Below are positions 34,550 to 43,324 of a DNA stretch of 64,000 nt, in pieces. The DNA is taken from NCBI RefSeq assembly GCF_004912195.1, contig NZ_STGW01000004.1, positions 274,809 through 338,808 of the forward strand, written 5' to 3'. The first letter of the stretch is position 1; every line of letters starts with the position of its first letter. The notes beneath the pieces were generated by a model. The model was given only the letters and a program-made list of their open reading frames with translations, had not been told where the DNA came from and made no database searches. This stretch comes from Nocardioides caeni (GTDB taxonomy: Bacteria > Actinomycetota > Actinomycetes > Propionibacteriales > Nocardioidaceae). The position numbers and the translations under genes are program-made.

Positions 34550-37267
34550 TCAGTCCTGGGGCTGCAGGGTCAGCACGTCCTCGCCGGCGTCCTCGACGGC
34601 GTCCTCGCCGAACGCCCACGGGAGGGTGTCGCCGCGGGCCCAGAGGTCGGTCTGGTCGGTGTAGTGGGGGTGGAAGGCGTGGCCGGAGACACCGGTGAGG
34701 TTGATCCAGCGCGCGGCGTCGAGGTCGTCCATCGGCACGACCATCCGCATCGACGGGGCAGTGACGACGCCGTAGTCGGCGACGGTCCCCTGCGGCTGTC
34801 GGGTGGTGGCACTGGCGTCCCAGCCGGTGGCGTTGACGATCGAGCTGCCGCCGCCGACGTCCCAGCCGCCGCGGTTGAACAGGGCCTCCACGACGCCGAT
34901 GCCCGACTCGCCGAGCGTCGAGGAGCGCAGGTCGAGCTCGTGCAGCGCGCCCCACGTCCACTCGTCGGCCTTCGGCGACTGCCGCGCGGTGAGCTCGTCG
35001 CGGGCGGCGAGCAGCGCGGCCTCCAGGACGTCGTCACGCTTCTCCACGACGTCCTCGGTCTCGACGTCGTCCCACCACGGGCTGGACGGGCGCTGGAGCA
35101 GCCCCGTGACGACGCTGAACCAGCGATCGCCGCCGTCGGGCGCGAGGCCCTCCGGCAGCTCGTCGGTGAAGGTCCGGCGCAGCACCTCGCGCCACACGAC
35201 GTTGAAGTACGCCGCCGCGGCACTGTCGGCCCGCTCCTGGTGGTCCCAGCCCCGGAGCAGCCGCTGGCCGTCGGAGTAGTAGCCGGCGGGCAGGTCGATG
35301 CCCAGCAGGTACGGCGTCAGGACGGCACCCATCGCACTCCACTCGTCGAGCTGGACGGCCGCCATCCGCTCCACGTCGATCCCGCCGGCCGCGACCTCCT
35401 CGGCGAGCAGTTCGCCGATCCGCGTCGAGCGGTAGCCCTGGTCCCAGTCGGAGGTGAGGAACGGCTGGTAGCGCGCGGGATCGATGACGGCCTGGTTGGC
35501 GGTGGTGATGACGCCGCCCTCGGGGTCGAGCACCGACGGCAGGTCCTCGTAGGGGATGTGGCGGCCGGTCCAGCCGGTCTCGGGGAGCCAGCCGGCGGCG
35601 GGCTGCCGTCCGTCGTTGCCCCGTCGGCGGATCGGCACGAGGCCGGTGGCCTGGTAGCCGATGTGTCCCTCGGTGTCGGCGTAGACGACGTTCTGCCCGG
35701 GCGCCGCGAAGCCCGCGAGGGCGGTGCGGAAGCTGTCCCAGTCGCTGGCCATGTTGAGGGCCAGCAACGCGTCCGCGGTCGGCCGCGGCTCCAGCGCGGT
35801 CCAGGCCAGGGAGACACCGAGCTCGGTCCCCTCGCCGGTGTCGGGCCCGGCCTCCGCGGCCGCGTCGCCGACCTGGTCGAGCTGGTCGACGAGGCCGTCG
35901 TCGGTGTAGTCGACGCCGCTGTCGAGCCGGCCACCGTCATCGGAGAGCTCGGCGAGGTCGGAGAGCAGCGGCCCGTGGTCGGTGGAGCGGACGGTGAGCG
36001 AGATGTCGTCGCCGTCGCGGACCTCGATCGTCTCCTCGCGGGTGGTGAGCGGACGGAGGCGGCCGTCGTACTCCCACTCGTCGCCGTCGAGTCGCTCGAC
36101 GAACAGGTCGGTGACGTCGGGCGCGAGATTGGTGAAGCCCCAGGCGATGTCGCGGTTGTGGCCGATCACGACGCCGGGGACGCCGGAGAAGCTGAAGCCG
36201 GCGACGTCGAGCGGACACTGCGCCGACAGCGTGCGGCAGTGCAGGCCCACCTGGGTCCACACGCCCGGCAGGGAGACGCCGAGATGCGGGTCGTTGGCGA
36301 GGATCGGGGCGCCACTGGTCGTGTGCTCGCCCCCGACCACCCAGCCGTTGCTGCCGATGCCGTCGCCCTTGCCCAGCAGGGCCGGGAGGGCGGAGACCAC
36401 GCCGCTGGTCCGCGCCAGCGCCGCGACCGCGTCAGGCGCTGACGCCGGGTCCCCCTGGTCCGGCACGCTGCCCTCGGTGGGCTCGGCGTCCTGGTCGAAG
36501 CCGTCCGGCCCGACGGCGCCCTGCCCCACGATCGGCGGGTGCTCGGCGACCGGATAGTCGGGATGGAGCGCGGCGGCGCGGCCAGGACCCACCGCCGCTG
36601 CGGTCAGGGCCCGGCCGATCTCCTCCTCGAGGTTGCCGCGCAGGTCCCAGGCCATCGCCTTCAGCCAGGCGAGCGAGTCGACCGCCGACCAGTCCTCGGG
36701 CGTGTAGTCGAGACCGGTGAGCCCGAGCAGCGTGTATTCCAGCGAGATGTCGCCGGTCGGCCGCCCCGCCAGATAGGCGTTGACGCCCTCGGCGTAGGCG
36801 TCGAGCGCGTTGCGCGTCGCTGGCTGCAGCAGCTTGACCTCCTGCTCGGCGACGTCGCGCCAGCCGAGGGTTCGCACCACGAGATCGGTCTCCAGACTGG
36901 CCTCGCCGAAGAGCTCCGAGAGCCGCCCGGCGGTCGCGTGGCGTCGTACGTCCATCTCGAAGAAGCGGTCCTGCGCGTGCACGTAGCCCTGCGCCAGCAT
37001 CAGGTCGTTCATCGAGTCGGCGTAGATCTGCGGGATCCCGGCGTCGTCGCGGACGACCCGCACCTCCCCCTCCAGGCCGGGTACGACGAGCTCGCCGCTC
37101 GTCTGCGGCCACGACCGTCGCACGGTGACCACCGCCGTGGTCAGTCCGGCCACGAGGGCGATGACGAGCACGACGGCAATGCCGGCGAACCACTTCAGCT
37201 GTCGCGACCAGGCACGGAATCCGCGCCGGGTCCCGTTCGTTGTTCCCTCCACCATGGTGGTCGCCAT
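34550..37267 (-). CDS. penicillin acylase family protein (Ntn hydrolase)
   Basis: 905 residues, secreted or membrane-tethered by an N-terminal span (WFAGIAVVLVIALVAGLTTAV). Typical order: alpha chain (IYADSMNDLMLAQGYVHAQDRFFEMD), a linker of about 60 residues, then the beta chain that begins at the autocatalytic nucleophile Ser306 in GIGSNGWVVGG; DPHLGVSLPGVW and RDIAWGFTNLAPDV follow. Acts on amides such as acyl-homoserine lactones or beta-lactam side chains in this family; the true substrate is unknown. It lies 14 nt from the convergent cyclo-ligase stop. The start at ATG 37267 has no obvious ribosome site. Confidence 0.9.
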   Translation of the reverse strand: MATTMVEGTTNGTRRGFRAWSRQLKWFAGIAVVLVIALVAGLTTAVVTVRRSWPQTSGELVVPGLEGEVRVVRDDAGIPQIYADSMNDLMLAQGYVHAQDRFFEMDVRRHATAGRLSELFGEASLETDLVVRTLGWRDVAEQEVKLLQPATRNALDAYAEGVNAYLAGRPTGDISLEYTLLGLTGLDYTPEDWSAVDSLAWLKAMAWDLRGNLEEEIGRALTAAAVGPGRAAALHPDYPVAEHPPIVGQGAVGPDGFDQDAEPTEGSVPDQGDPASAPDAVAALARTSGVVSALPALLGKGDGIGSNGWVVGGEHTTSGAPILANDPHLGVSLPGVWTQVGLHCRTLSAQCPLDVAGFSFSGVPGVVIGHNRDIAWGFTNLAPDVTDLFVERLDGDEWEYDGRLRPLTTREETIEVRDGDDISLTVRSTDHGPLLSDLAELSDDGGRLDSGVDYTDDGLVDQLDQVGDAAAEAGPDTGEGTELGVSLAWTALEPRPTADALLALNMASDWDSFRTALAGFAAPGQNVVYADTEGHIGYQATGLVPIRRRGNDGRQPAAGWLPETGWTGRHIPYEDLPSVLDPEGGVITTANQAVIDPARYQPFLTSDWDQGYRSTRIGELLAEEVAAGGIDVERMAAVQLDEWSAMGAVLTPYLLGIDLPAGYYSDGQRLLRGWDHQERADSAAAAYFNVVWREVLRRTFTDELPEGLAPDGGDRWFSVVTGLLQRPSSPWWDDVETEDVVEKRDDVLEAALLAARDELTARQSPKADEWTWGALHELDLRSSTLGESGIGVVEALFNRGGWDVGGGSSIVNATGWDASATTRQPQGTVADYGVVTAPSMRMVVPMDDLDAARWINLTGVSGHAFHPHYTDQTDLWARGDTLPWAFGEDAVEDAGEDVLTLQPQD

Positions 37268-37297
37268 TGTGCCGTCTGCCCCCGACGTGACGTAGCA

Positions 37298-37324
37298 TTG
37301 GCACTCGAAAGTCGAGAGTGCCAA
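37298..37324. promoter_or_regulatory. CIRCE element (predicted HrcA operator)
   Basis: Perfect 9-bp inverted repeat TTGGCACTC with 9-nt spacer to GAGTGCCAA, matching the CIRCE layout (9-9-9) of heat-shock promoters repressed by HrcA. It ends 16 nt before the FmdB-like gene and starts 30 nt upstream of the penicillin acylase start on the other strand, so it could repress either. Confidence 0.8.
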
Positions 37325-37340
37325 CGTTTCCGGAGTCCCG

Positions 37341-37673
37341 ATGCCGACCTACCAGTACCAGTGCACCGAGTGCGGTCACGCCTTCGAGCAGGTGCAGTCC
37401 TTCAGCGACGACGCCCTGACCGTCTGCCCCGAGTGCTCGGGCCGCCTGCGCAAGCTGTTCAACTCGGTCGGCGTCGTCTTCAAGGGCTCGGGCTTCTACA
37501 AGACCGACAGCCGCTCGAGCAGCTCGGCCACCGCGGGCAGCTCCTCGTCCTCCAGCACGGACTCCTCCTCCAGCAGCTCCGGCTCCTCCGACTCCGGCTC
37601 GTCGAGCGCGAAGCCGGCTGCGACCAGCAGCTCCAGCAGCAGCTCCTCCAGCTCGGCCGCCTCCCCCGCCTGA
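37341..37673 (+). CDS. FmdB-family zinc-ribbon protein with Ser-rich tail
   Basis: 110 residues. The first 45 are an FmdB zinc ribbon: MPTYQYQCTECGHAFEQVQ and CPECSGRLRKLFNSVGVVFKGSGFY, four Cys as two CxxC pairs. The rest is almost only Ser with some Ala/Gly/Thr, a low-complexity tail of about 55 residues. The family is of unknown function, annotated as regulatory. The CIRCE element directly upstream implies heat-shock (HrcA) control. Confidence 0.9.
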   Translation: MPTYQYQCTECGHAFEQVQSFSDDALTVCPECSGRLRKLFNSVGVVFKGSGFYKTDSRSSSSATAGSSSSSSTDSSSSSSGSSDSGSSSAKPAATSSSSSSSSSSAASPA

Positions 37674-37689
37674 CGCGTCCGCCCTTCGG

Positions 37690-37824
37690 TCGTCGAGTAG
37701 CCCACGAGGAACGAGCGGGCGTATCGAGACGCGGTGCGATGGTGCTGGGACCGGCCCGGTCCGGAGCAGAGGCTGCGGTCCGTCTCGATACGCGGCTCGC
37801 TGGCGCTCGCCTGCTACTCGACGA
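37690..37824. repeat. dispersed inverted repeat (copy R1)
   Basis: Outer arms TCGTCGAGTAG (37690-37700) and CTACTCGACGA (37814-37824); inner arms GTATCGAGACG (37721-37731) and CGTCTCGATAC (37781-37791), plus AACGAGCG/CGCTCG segments. A closely similar copy is at 61523-61656 and a half copy near 54891. No ORF inside; it looks like a non-autonomous hairpin repeat common in this lineage. Confidence 0.8.
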
Positions 37825-37886
37825 ACGACGCGAGGCGCCTGTGGAGGACGGCGGCACGCACGGCCGGACCGGCCTAGCGTCGGGCC

Positions 37887-38540
37887 ATGGAAACTCGGGA
37901 TCTCCGGCGCCGTTGGCGTGACCGGCGCCAGCAGGCGCGTCGCCGTCTGCTGCGCCACCGCCACCTGCTCGCCCTGGTGCTCACCGGCGTCGCCGTGCTC
38001 GCGACCCTGCGCACCCTCGCCCCTCCCCCGCCGGCGACCACGGTCGTGCTGGTCGCTGCTCGCGACCTCGCTGCCGGCGAGGTGCTGGAGGCCGGCGACC
38101 TGACCGAGGCACACCTCCCCCCGGACCTGGTGCCGGCGGGCATCGCGAGCACGCCGGTCGGGCAGACGCTCGCGGGTCCGTTGCGCCGCGGCGAGCCGGT
38201 CACCGACGTACGGCTGACCGGGCCGGAGCTCGCCACCGGCCAGCCCCCGGACACGGTGGCGCAGCCGGTGCGCCTCACCGACGCGGGGCAGGCGGCGCTG
38301 CTCGGGACGGGCGACAGGATCGACCTGATCGCCACCGATCCGCGCTCGGGGGCATCGCTTGCCCTGGCCTTCGACGTGACCGTCCTGGCGGTGCCGCCGA
38401 CCGACCATGCGAGCGACCCCGCCCTGCCCGGCCGCCTCGTCCTGCTCGCCGTCGATGCGGGCGACGTCCTCGACATCACAGCGGCGTCCAGCACGTCGTA
38501 CGTGACCTACACGTGGCGTCGTGACACGAAGTCACACTAA
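37887..38540 (+). CDS. SAF-domain protein, CpaB/RcpC-like
   Basis: 217 residues with a basic N-terminus, one membrane span (LLALVLTGVAVLATL) and a Pro linker, then a SAF domain: TVVLVAARDLAAGEVLEAGDLTEAHLPPDLVP and GQTLAGPLRRGEPVTDVRL, followed by the CpaB-type segment GDRIDLIATDP. CpaB proteins help assemble Flp/Tad pili, but no other tad genes are here, so the role is open. Probably leaderless: TAGCGT lies six bases before the ATG. Confidence 0.85.
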   Translation: METRDLRRRWRDRRQQARRRLLRHRHLLALVLTGVAVLATLRTLAPPPPATTVVLVAARDLAAGEVLEAGDLTEAHLPPDLVPAGIASTPVGQTLAGPLRRGEPVTDVRLTGPELATGQPPDTVAQPVRLTDAGQAALLGTGDRIDLIATDPRSGASLALAFDVTVLAVPPTDHASDPALPGRLVLLAVDAGDVLDITAASSTSYVTYTWRRDTKSH

Positions 38541-38597
38541 GGTGCGAGGCAGTTTGGTCCCTCTTTCCACCATCTCTCGGGACCTGAAGGAGAAGAA

Positions 38598-38954
38598 ATG
38601 ACCGGTTTCAGGAACTTCCTGCTCAAGGGCGACCTCGTCGAGCTGGCGGTCGCGTTCATCATGGCGACGTCGTTCGCGGTGGTCGTCCAGACCTTCACGG
38701 GGACGCTCACGGGCTTCATCGGCAAGGTCTTCGACCAGCCCGACTTCGGCGGAGCCGAGATCGCGGACGTCAACGTCGGCTTGTTCATCAACGCGGTCAT
38801 CGCGTTCGTGATCATGGCCGCGATCGTCTACTTCCTGGTCGTGACGCCCTACACCAAGGCCAAGGAGCGCTACTTCCCGGTCGACGCCGCCGGGCCGTCC
38901 GAGGTCGAGCTGCTCACCCAGATCCGCGACTCGCTGGCCAACAAGCAGATCTGA
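38598..38954 (+). CDS. mscL: large-conductance mechanosensitive channel MscL
   Basis: 118 residues forming the pentameric osmotic safety valve. First span VELAVAFIMATSFAVVVQTF after the amphipathic start GFRNFLLKGD, periplasmic loop, second span NAVIAFVIMAAIVYFLVV and cytoplasmic helix VELLTQIRDSLA. The usual VIGGAFG motif of the first span is replaced by FIMATSF. A strong ribosome site (AAGGAG) precedes ATG. Confidence 0.95.
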   Translation: MTGFRNFLLKGDLVELAVAFIMATSFAVVVQTFTGTLTGFIGKVFDQPDFGGAEIADVNVGLFINAVIAFVIMAAIVYFLVVTPYTKAKERYFPVDAAGPSEVELLTQIRDSLANKQI

Positions 38955-38999
38955 CCAACCAGGCGTCGCCGTACGACGCCCGGCTGACCAGGTGCCGTC

Positions 39000-39185
39000 T
39001 CACCCTCCGTGGTGGGGCGGCACCTGCGATTTCAGCCACTGGTCACTGGCCGACTCGCGCTCCTGCGGCCGCCGCTCGTCGCGCTCGTCCGAGGTGGTGT
39101 CGGGCAGGCCGTCGCCGAAGACGGCGTCGAGCCGCCGGCGACGCTTCCACTCCGGCTCCCCGACGGCCTTCTCCTCGTCGCTCAC
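39000..39185 (-). CDS. small hypothetical protein coupled to LCP gene
   Basis: 61 residues from GTG, overlapping the LCP stop by 4 nt (GTGA). Sequence is polar: DEEKAVGEPEWKRRRRLDAVFGDGLPDTTSDERDER, ending with WLKSQVPPHHGG. I recognise no domain, but short proteins of this type follow LCP genes in related actinobacteria. Function unknown. Confidence 0.65.
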   Translation of the reverse strand: MSDEEKAVGEPEWKRRRRLDAVFGDGLPDTTSDERDERRPQERESASDQWLKSQVPPHHGG

Positions 39186-40495
39186 GAGCAGAGCCCGGCC
39201 GCCTCGCGGCCCGCGCTGGACAGACCGCCCGACGAGCCGGGGTCGGTCGCGGTGTCGCTCGGGTCGGTCGGGTCAGTGGCGTCGTCCGAGGGCGACCCGG
39301 ACGGCGAGTCCGACGAGCCCTGCGACGGGTCCGTCGTCGAGCCGCTGCCGTCGGGCTTGTCGTCGGCGCTGATCGCGTCCTTGAGGAACTCCTGCGTCAG
39401 CGGCCGGTCCTGACGCACGAGACGCCACAGCCTGTCGGCCTCGCTGGTCAGCTCGATCCCGGAGCTGACCTTGTCGGAGTAGATCCACGGCGGGGTGACG
39501 AACTTGATGTTGTCGGCGCCGATGCCCTGGGCCGTGCGGGCGAGGTCGGCCATCTCGGCGATGTTCTCGAAGTCGGTGTGCAGCGAGGAGGTCGCTGCGT
39601 TCATGAAGCGGATCAGCCGGTCGGGGCGCGCCACCATGCCGAGGGTGAGCGCCTTGTTGATCATCGAGCCGATGAACGCCTGCTGGCGGCGGGTGCGGTT
39701 GGGGTCGATGCCCTGACCGATGCCATAGCGGACCCGGACGTAGGCGAGCGCCTCGTTGCCCTGGATCTCGCGCGTTCCGGCGTCGAGGTGGATGTTGTGG
39801 TTGTCGTCGTCGATGTCGAACGGGACGCACACCTCGACCCCGTCGAGGGCGTTGACCATGTCCTTGAACTGGTTGAAGTCGATGACGACGTAGTTGTCGA
39901 TCCGGATCCGGTAGGTCTGCTCGAACTGCTGGATCGTGCAGGCGGGACCACCGGTGGCGTAGGCCTCGTTCCACTTCACGTAGCCGCCACTGCCGGGGAT
40001 CTCGCTGCCGTCCTTCTCGTAGCAGGACGGCCGGATCACCGCGGTGTCGCGCGGGACGGAGATGCCGTAGGCGAACTTCCGGTCGGCGGAGAGGTGGAAC
40101 AGGATCGTGGTGTCCGACAGGCCGCCACCGGCCTCGCCGTCGATGCCGTTGCCCTCACCGGAGCGGGTGTCGGAGCCCATCACCAGGATGTTCATCGGCT
40201 CCTGCGGCCCGGCGACCTCGACCTTCTCCGGGCGGTTGCGCAGCTGGTCGGACACGCTCTCGTGCTCGAGGTTGCCGTTCCAGTTGTTGTAGACCAGCAC
40301 CACGCCGACGCCGGTGAGCAGGCCGAGGCTCATCAGGCTGGCGAGAATCACCCGCAGCACGGTCTTGCGCGGCTGCGCCGCCTTGCGTCGACCGCCCCGG
40401 TGGCTGCGAGCCGCGCGCGCCCGACGACGGTCGGCGCGCGAGGTCGCCACCCGGCGGGCTCGGCCGCCCGGCTGCGTGGGGCTCTCCTGCGTCAT
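39182..40495 (-). CDS. LCP family protein (LytR-CpsA-Psr), copy 1
   Basis: 437 residues: basic cytoplasmic tail, span (VLRVILASLMSLGLLTGVGVVLV) and an extracellular LCP domain with ILVMGSDTRSGEGNGID, LSDTTILFHLSADRKFAYGISVPRDTAV, VDFNQFKDMVNALDGVEVCVP and ALAYVRVRYGIGQGIDPNRTRRQQAF. LCP enzymes attach wall polymers such as arabinogalactan or teichoic acid to peptidoglycan. The Ser/Asp-rich C-terminus (about 60 residues) is low-complexity. Tandem with a paralogue (40658). Confidence 0.93.
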   Translation of the reverse strand: MTQESPTQPGGRARRVATSRADRRRARAARSHRGGRRKAAQPRKTVLRVILASLMSLGLLTGVGVVLVYNNWNGNLEHESVSDQLRNRPEKVEVAGPQEPMNILVMGSDTRSGEGNGIDGEAGGGLSDTTILFHLSADRKFAYGISVPRDTAVIRPSCYEKDGSEIPGSGGYVKWNEAYATGGPACTIQQFEQTYRIRIDNYVVIDFNQFKDMVNALDGVEVCVPFDIDDDNHNIHLDAGTREIQGNEALAYVRVRYGIGQGIDPNRTRRQQAFIGSMINKALTLGMVARPDRLIRFMNAATSSLHTDFENIAEMADLARTAQGIGADNIKFVTPPWIYSDKVSSGIELTSEADRLWRLVRQDRPLTQEFLKDAISADDKPDGSGSTTDPSQGSSDSPSGSPSDDATDPTDPSDTATDPGSSGGLSSAGREAAGLCS

Positions 40496-40657
40496 GCTTC
40501 ACCTGGTCCTGCGGCCGCCGGCGGCGGGATGTGTCGGGGCACGGTCGTGCGGTCGCTGCCGAGTCAGCGGCGCCAAGAGTACGGCGCGAGCCAAGCACCT
40601 CGAGCACTTCCGCGGGTCCCGGCGACCATTGTCGCTGGTCAGCGGTGCTGGACCCAA

Positions 40658-41851
40658 TCAGCAGAGGCTGGCGTCGGCGCGACCCTCCTCGTCGAGACCG
40701 GCGCCGTCGCCGCCCGTCGCCCCGTCGCTCGCCCCGTCGCTGGAGCCCGTGGCCCCACCGCTCGGGTCGGCGGACTCCGAGGTGGTGCCGTCGGGGTTGG
40801 TGGCCGCGCTGATGCCGTCGTCGAGGAACTCCTCGGTCAGGGGCTGGTCGTCGATGACGAGCTGCCAGAGGTCCTCGACCTCCGGCAGCCACTCGACGCC
40901 GCCGCTGACCTTGTCGGTGTCATAGGTCCACGGCGTGGTGACGAAGGCGATGTTGTCGAGACCGATGCCGTTGAAGGACTGGCCGAGCTTCGCCAGCTGG
41001 GCGACGTTGTCGAAGTCGGTGGTCAGCGACTTCGTCGCCGCGTTGAGGAAGCGGAGCAGCTGGTCGGGCCGGGCCAGCATCTCGGCGCCGACCGCCTCGC
41101 TGATCATCGAGGAGATGAAGGTCTGCTGCCGCTTGATCCGCTGCAGGTCGGTGCCGTCGCCGACGTTGCGCACCCGCACGTAGGACAGGGCCTCGTCGCC
41201 GAAGATCTCGCGGGTGCCGGCCTTCAGCGTGATGCCGTGCTCGGTGTCGACGATGTCCTCGGGGATGCAGACCTCGACGCCGTCGAGGGCGTCGACCATC
41301 CCCTTGAAGCCGTTGAAGTCCACCACGACGTACTTGTCGACGAAGACGCCCGTCAGCTGCTCGACCTGCCGGATCGTGCAGGCCGGTCCACCCACGAGGA
41401 AGGCATCGTTCCACTTGACGTAGCCGTCGCTCGCCGCGATCGGCGTCTCGTCCTCCTCGTAGCACTCGGGCCGCATCACCGCGGTGTCCCGCGGGATCGA
41501 GATGCCGTAGGCGAACTTCCGGTCGGCCGAGAGGTGGAACAGGATCGTCGTGTCGGAGCCACCGCCGGACTCGCTGTCGATGCCGTTGGAGCCCTCACGC
41601 GTGTCGTCGCCCATCACCAGGACGTTGAGGTCGCCCTCGATCGCCTGGTCGGGGCGGTCGTCGCCCAGCTGGTCGCTCACGTCGACGTGGGTGAGGTTGC
41701 CGTTGAACCGCTCGTAGGCGACGACGATCCCGACGCCGGTCACCAGGCCCCGTCCCAGCAGGCTGGCCACGATCACCCGCACCACGGTCCGCTTCGGCGT
41801 CGCAGCGCGCCGGCGCCCGCCACGTCCCGGGGAACCGTCGTGCTCGTCCAT
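40658..41851 (-). CDS. LCP family protein (LytR-CpsA-Psr), copy 2
   Basis: 397 residues with the same plan as copy 1: span VVRVIVASLLGRGLVTGVGIVVA, then NVLVMGDDTREGSNGID, GGSDTTILFHLSADRKFAYGISIPRDTAV, VDFNGFKGMVDALDGVEVC and YVRVRNVGDGTDLQRIKRQQTF. Conserved Asp/Arg residues of the phosphate-binding pocket are kept. The Ser/Gly/Ala-rich tail is shorter. ATG 41851 starts the basic tail; further upstream in-frame codons would cross the tRNA-Arg gene and are rejected. Confidence 0.92.
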   Translation of the reverse strand: MDEHDGSPGRGGRRRAATPKRTVVRVIVASLLGRGLVTGVGIVVAYERFNGNLTHVDVSDQLGDDRPDQAIEGDLNVLVMGDDTREGSNGIDSESGGGSDTTILFHLSADRKFAYGISIPRDTAVMRPECYEEDETPIAASDGYVKWNDAFLVGGPACTIRQVEQLTGVFVDKYVVVDFNGFKGMVDALDGVEVCIPEDIVDTEHGITLKAGTREIFGDEALSYVRVRNVGDGTDLQRIKRQQTFISSMISEAVGAEMLARPDQLLRFLNAATKSLTTDFDNVAQLAKLGQSFNGIGLDNIAFVTTPWTYDTDKVSGGVEWLPEVEDLWQLVIDDQPLTEEFLDDGISAATNPDGTTSESADPSGGATGSSDGASDGATGGDGAGLDEEGRADASLC

Positions 41852-41902
41852 GGACGACCACGGTACGGCGTGCGGCAACCCACCTGACAAGATGGGCGCC
41901 AC

Positions 41903-41975
41903 GCCCCAGTAGCTCAGTGGATAGAGCAGCCGCCTCCTAAGCGAAAGGTCGCAAGTTCGACTCTTGCCTGGGGCA
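41903..41975 (+). tRNA. tRNA-Arg (anticodon CCT)
   Basis: 73 nt without CCA: acceptor GCCCCAG pairs with CTGGGGC, D arm GCTC/GAGC, loop CTCCTAA with anticodon CCT (reads AGG), and T arm GCAAG-TTCGACT-CTTGC. The anticodon stem GCCGC against GCGAA has three pairs next to the loop and two mismatches at its far end (G-A and C-A). Confidence 0.9.
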
Positions 41976-42050
41976 CCGACGGGTGACCCGATGGGCGACA
42001 TCCGGGGACGAACGTTGCCCGGTCCACGACCGCTGACCTTCACTCGTCCC

Positions 42051-43055
42051 ATGGGACTGCTCCGGATCCGCCTCCTCGCCCTGCTCGCCGTCGCCGTGGC
42101 CCTCGTCGCCGGAGCGGCCGCCGCTCCCGCCGCTGCCGAGGACGCCGAGGACCCGCGCATCCCGACCGAGCTCGCCATCAGGACGCTGGACACGGCTCCG
42201 GTCTTCGGGGAGCTCCGCCCCGTGGTCGCCGAGCTCATCACGGTGCCCAAGACGCCCCATGGCGGGCTGGTGCAGTTCAGCATCGACGGGGTCCCGGCGG
42301 GTGAGCCGGCCCCGCTCCGCACAGTTCCCAACGTCGTCAGCTGGGTCGCCACGCTCGTCGTCCCGACCGATCTCGCCGCGGGCGACCATGTCATCGAAGC
42401 GACCTTCCCCGGCGACGACGCCTACGCGCCGAGCACCGCGTCGGTGGAATATCGAGTGGACCCGGCGAGCACCACCACGACGCTCAGCGCCGCACCGGCC
42501 AGCGTCTCCGTCGGTGACGACGTCACCCTGTCGGCCCAGGTCGCGGTGGAGGCACCCGGCGCGGGCACGCCCACCGGCACGATGCAGTTCCATGTCGACG
42601 GCAGTCCCCTCGGCGCGCCGGTCGCCCTCGACGGCGACCGGGTGACACTCACCACCGACACGCTGCCCGCCGGCGACCACACGATCACGGCGACGTACGC
42701 CGGCGACGGCAATTTCCACCCCAGCACCTCGTCGGGCACCACCGTGAGCGTCGCCAAGCGAGCGACCACGCTCCTCGCCCAGCCCGCCCTGGTCCGGCTG
42801 AGCCCCCTCGGCCTCCCCCTGGGCCGGCTGCAGGCCACCCTGACCCGCGGCACCGCCCCGGTGCCGGGGGCCGAGGTCGACTTCACGGCCGGCTCCCGCA
42901 GCCTCTGCACGGCCACCACCGACGCGAGCGGCGTCGCGACCTGCGCCGCGACCCTGCGCCTGGTCGACCTCCTCCTGAGCTTCGGCTACACCGCGTCGTA
43001 CGCCGGGTCGGACACCGACCTCGCCGCGACGGCCCGCGGAGGGCTGCTCGGCTAG
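42051..43055 (+). CDS. secreted protein with bacterial Ig-like repeats
   Basis: 334 residues with a signal peptide (MGLLRIRLLALLAVAVALVAGAAAAPAAAE). Two Big_3-like modules: GGLVQFSIDGVPAG to HVIEATFPGDDAYAPSTA, and TTTTLSAAPASVSVGDDVTL to HTITATYAGDGNFHPSTS; a third divergent one follows (TLTRGTAPVPGAEVDF). Such proteins are cell-surface or extracellular adhesin-like modules. It lies just downstream of tRNA-Arg. The stop TAG shares the CTAG tetramer with the convergent SemiSWEET stop. Confidence 0.85.
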   Translation: MGLLRIRLLALLAVAVALVAGAAAAPAAAEDAEDPRIPTELAIRTLDTAPVFGELRPVVAELITVPKTPHGGLVQFSIDGVPAGEPAPLRTVPNVVSWVATLVVPTDLAAGDHVIEATFPGDDAYAPSTASVEYRVDPASTTTTLSAAPASVSVGDDVTLSAQVAVEAPGAGTPTGTMQFHVDGSPLGAPVALDGDRVTLTTDTLPAGDHTITATYAGDGNFHPSTSSGTTVSVAKRATTLLAQPALVRLSPLGLPLGRLQATLTRGTAPVPGAEVDFTAGSRSLCTATTDASGVATCAATLRLVDLLLSFGYTASYAGSDTDLAATARGGLLG

Positions 43056-43324
43056 TCTCCCGGTCGACCGCTGGCCAGCCGCGCGGCGAGGATCCCCGCA
43101 CAGATCGGCGTGATCAGCAGGTTGGGCACCGCGATCGCCCAGAGCTCGTTGGCGAAGCCGTAGACGATCCAGGCGGCGCCCTGGACGGTGGCGATCGACC
43201 AGGTCCAGACACTGAGGCCCGCCAGGCCGCCGGGCAGCAGCCGGCGGGCCAGGGCGCGGCGGGCCTGGGGCACGAACTGGGCGACGTCCACGACCCCGAC
43301 CAGCCAGCCGAGCAGGGCGGTCAC
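43052..43324 (-). CDS. SemiSWEET/PQ-loop transporter half (downstream copy)
   Basis: About 90 residues, three membrane spans: TALLGWLVGVVDVAQFVP with the PQ motif in QFVPQARRAL, GLSVWTWSIATVQGAAWIVYGF and IAVPNLLITPICAGILAARLA. SemiSWEETs work as dimers moving small sugars or related solutes. GTG start at 43322-43324 overlaps the stop of the upstream paralogue by 4 nt. Confidence 0.82.
   Translation of the reverse strand: MTALLGWLVGVVDVAQFVPQARRALARRLLPGGLAGLSVWTWSIATVQGAAWIVYGFANELWAIAVPNLLITPICAGILAARLASGRPGD

Noticed and set aside
37480..37857. Minus-strand open frame over the FmdB Ser-rich tail and repeat R1
   Set aside because: It arises from the repeat and the Ser-codon run; a similar frame occurs over repeat R2, showing that the repeat itself generates it.
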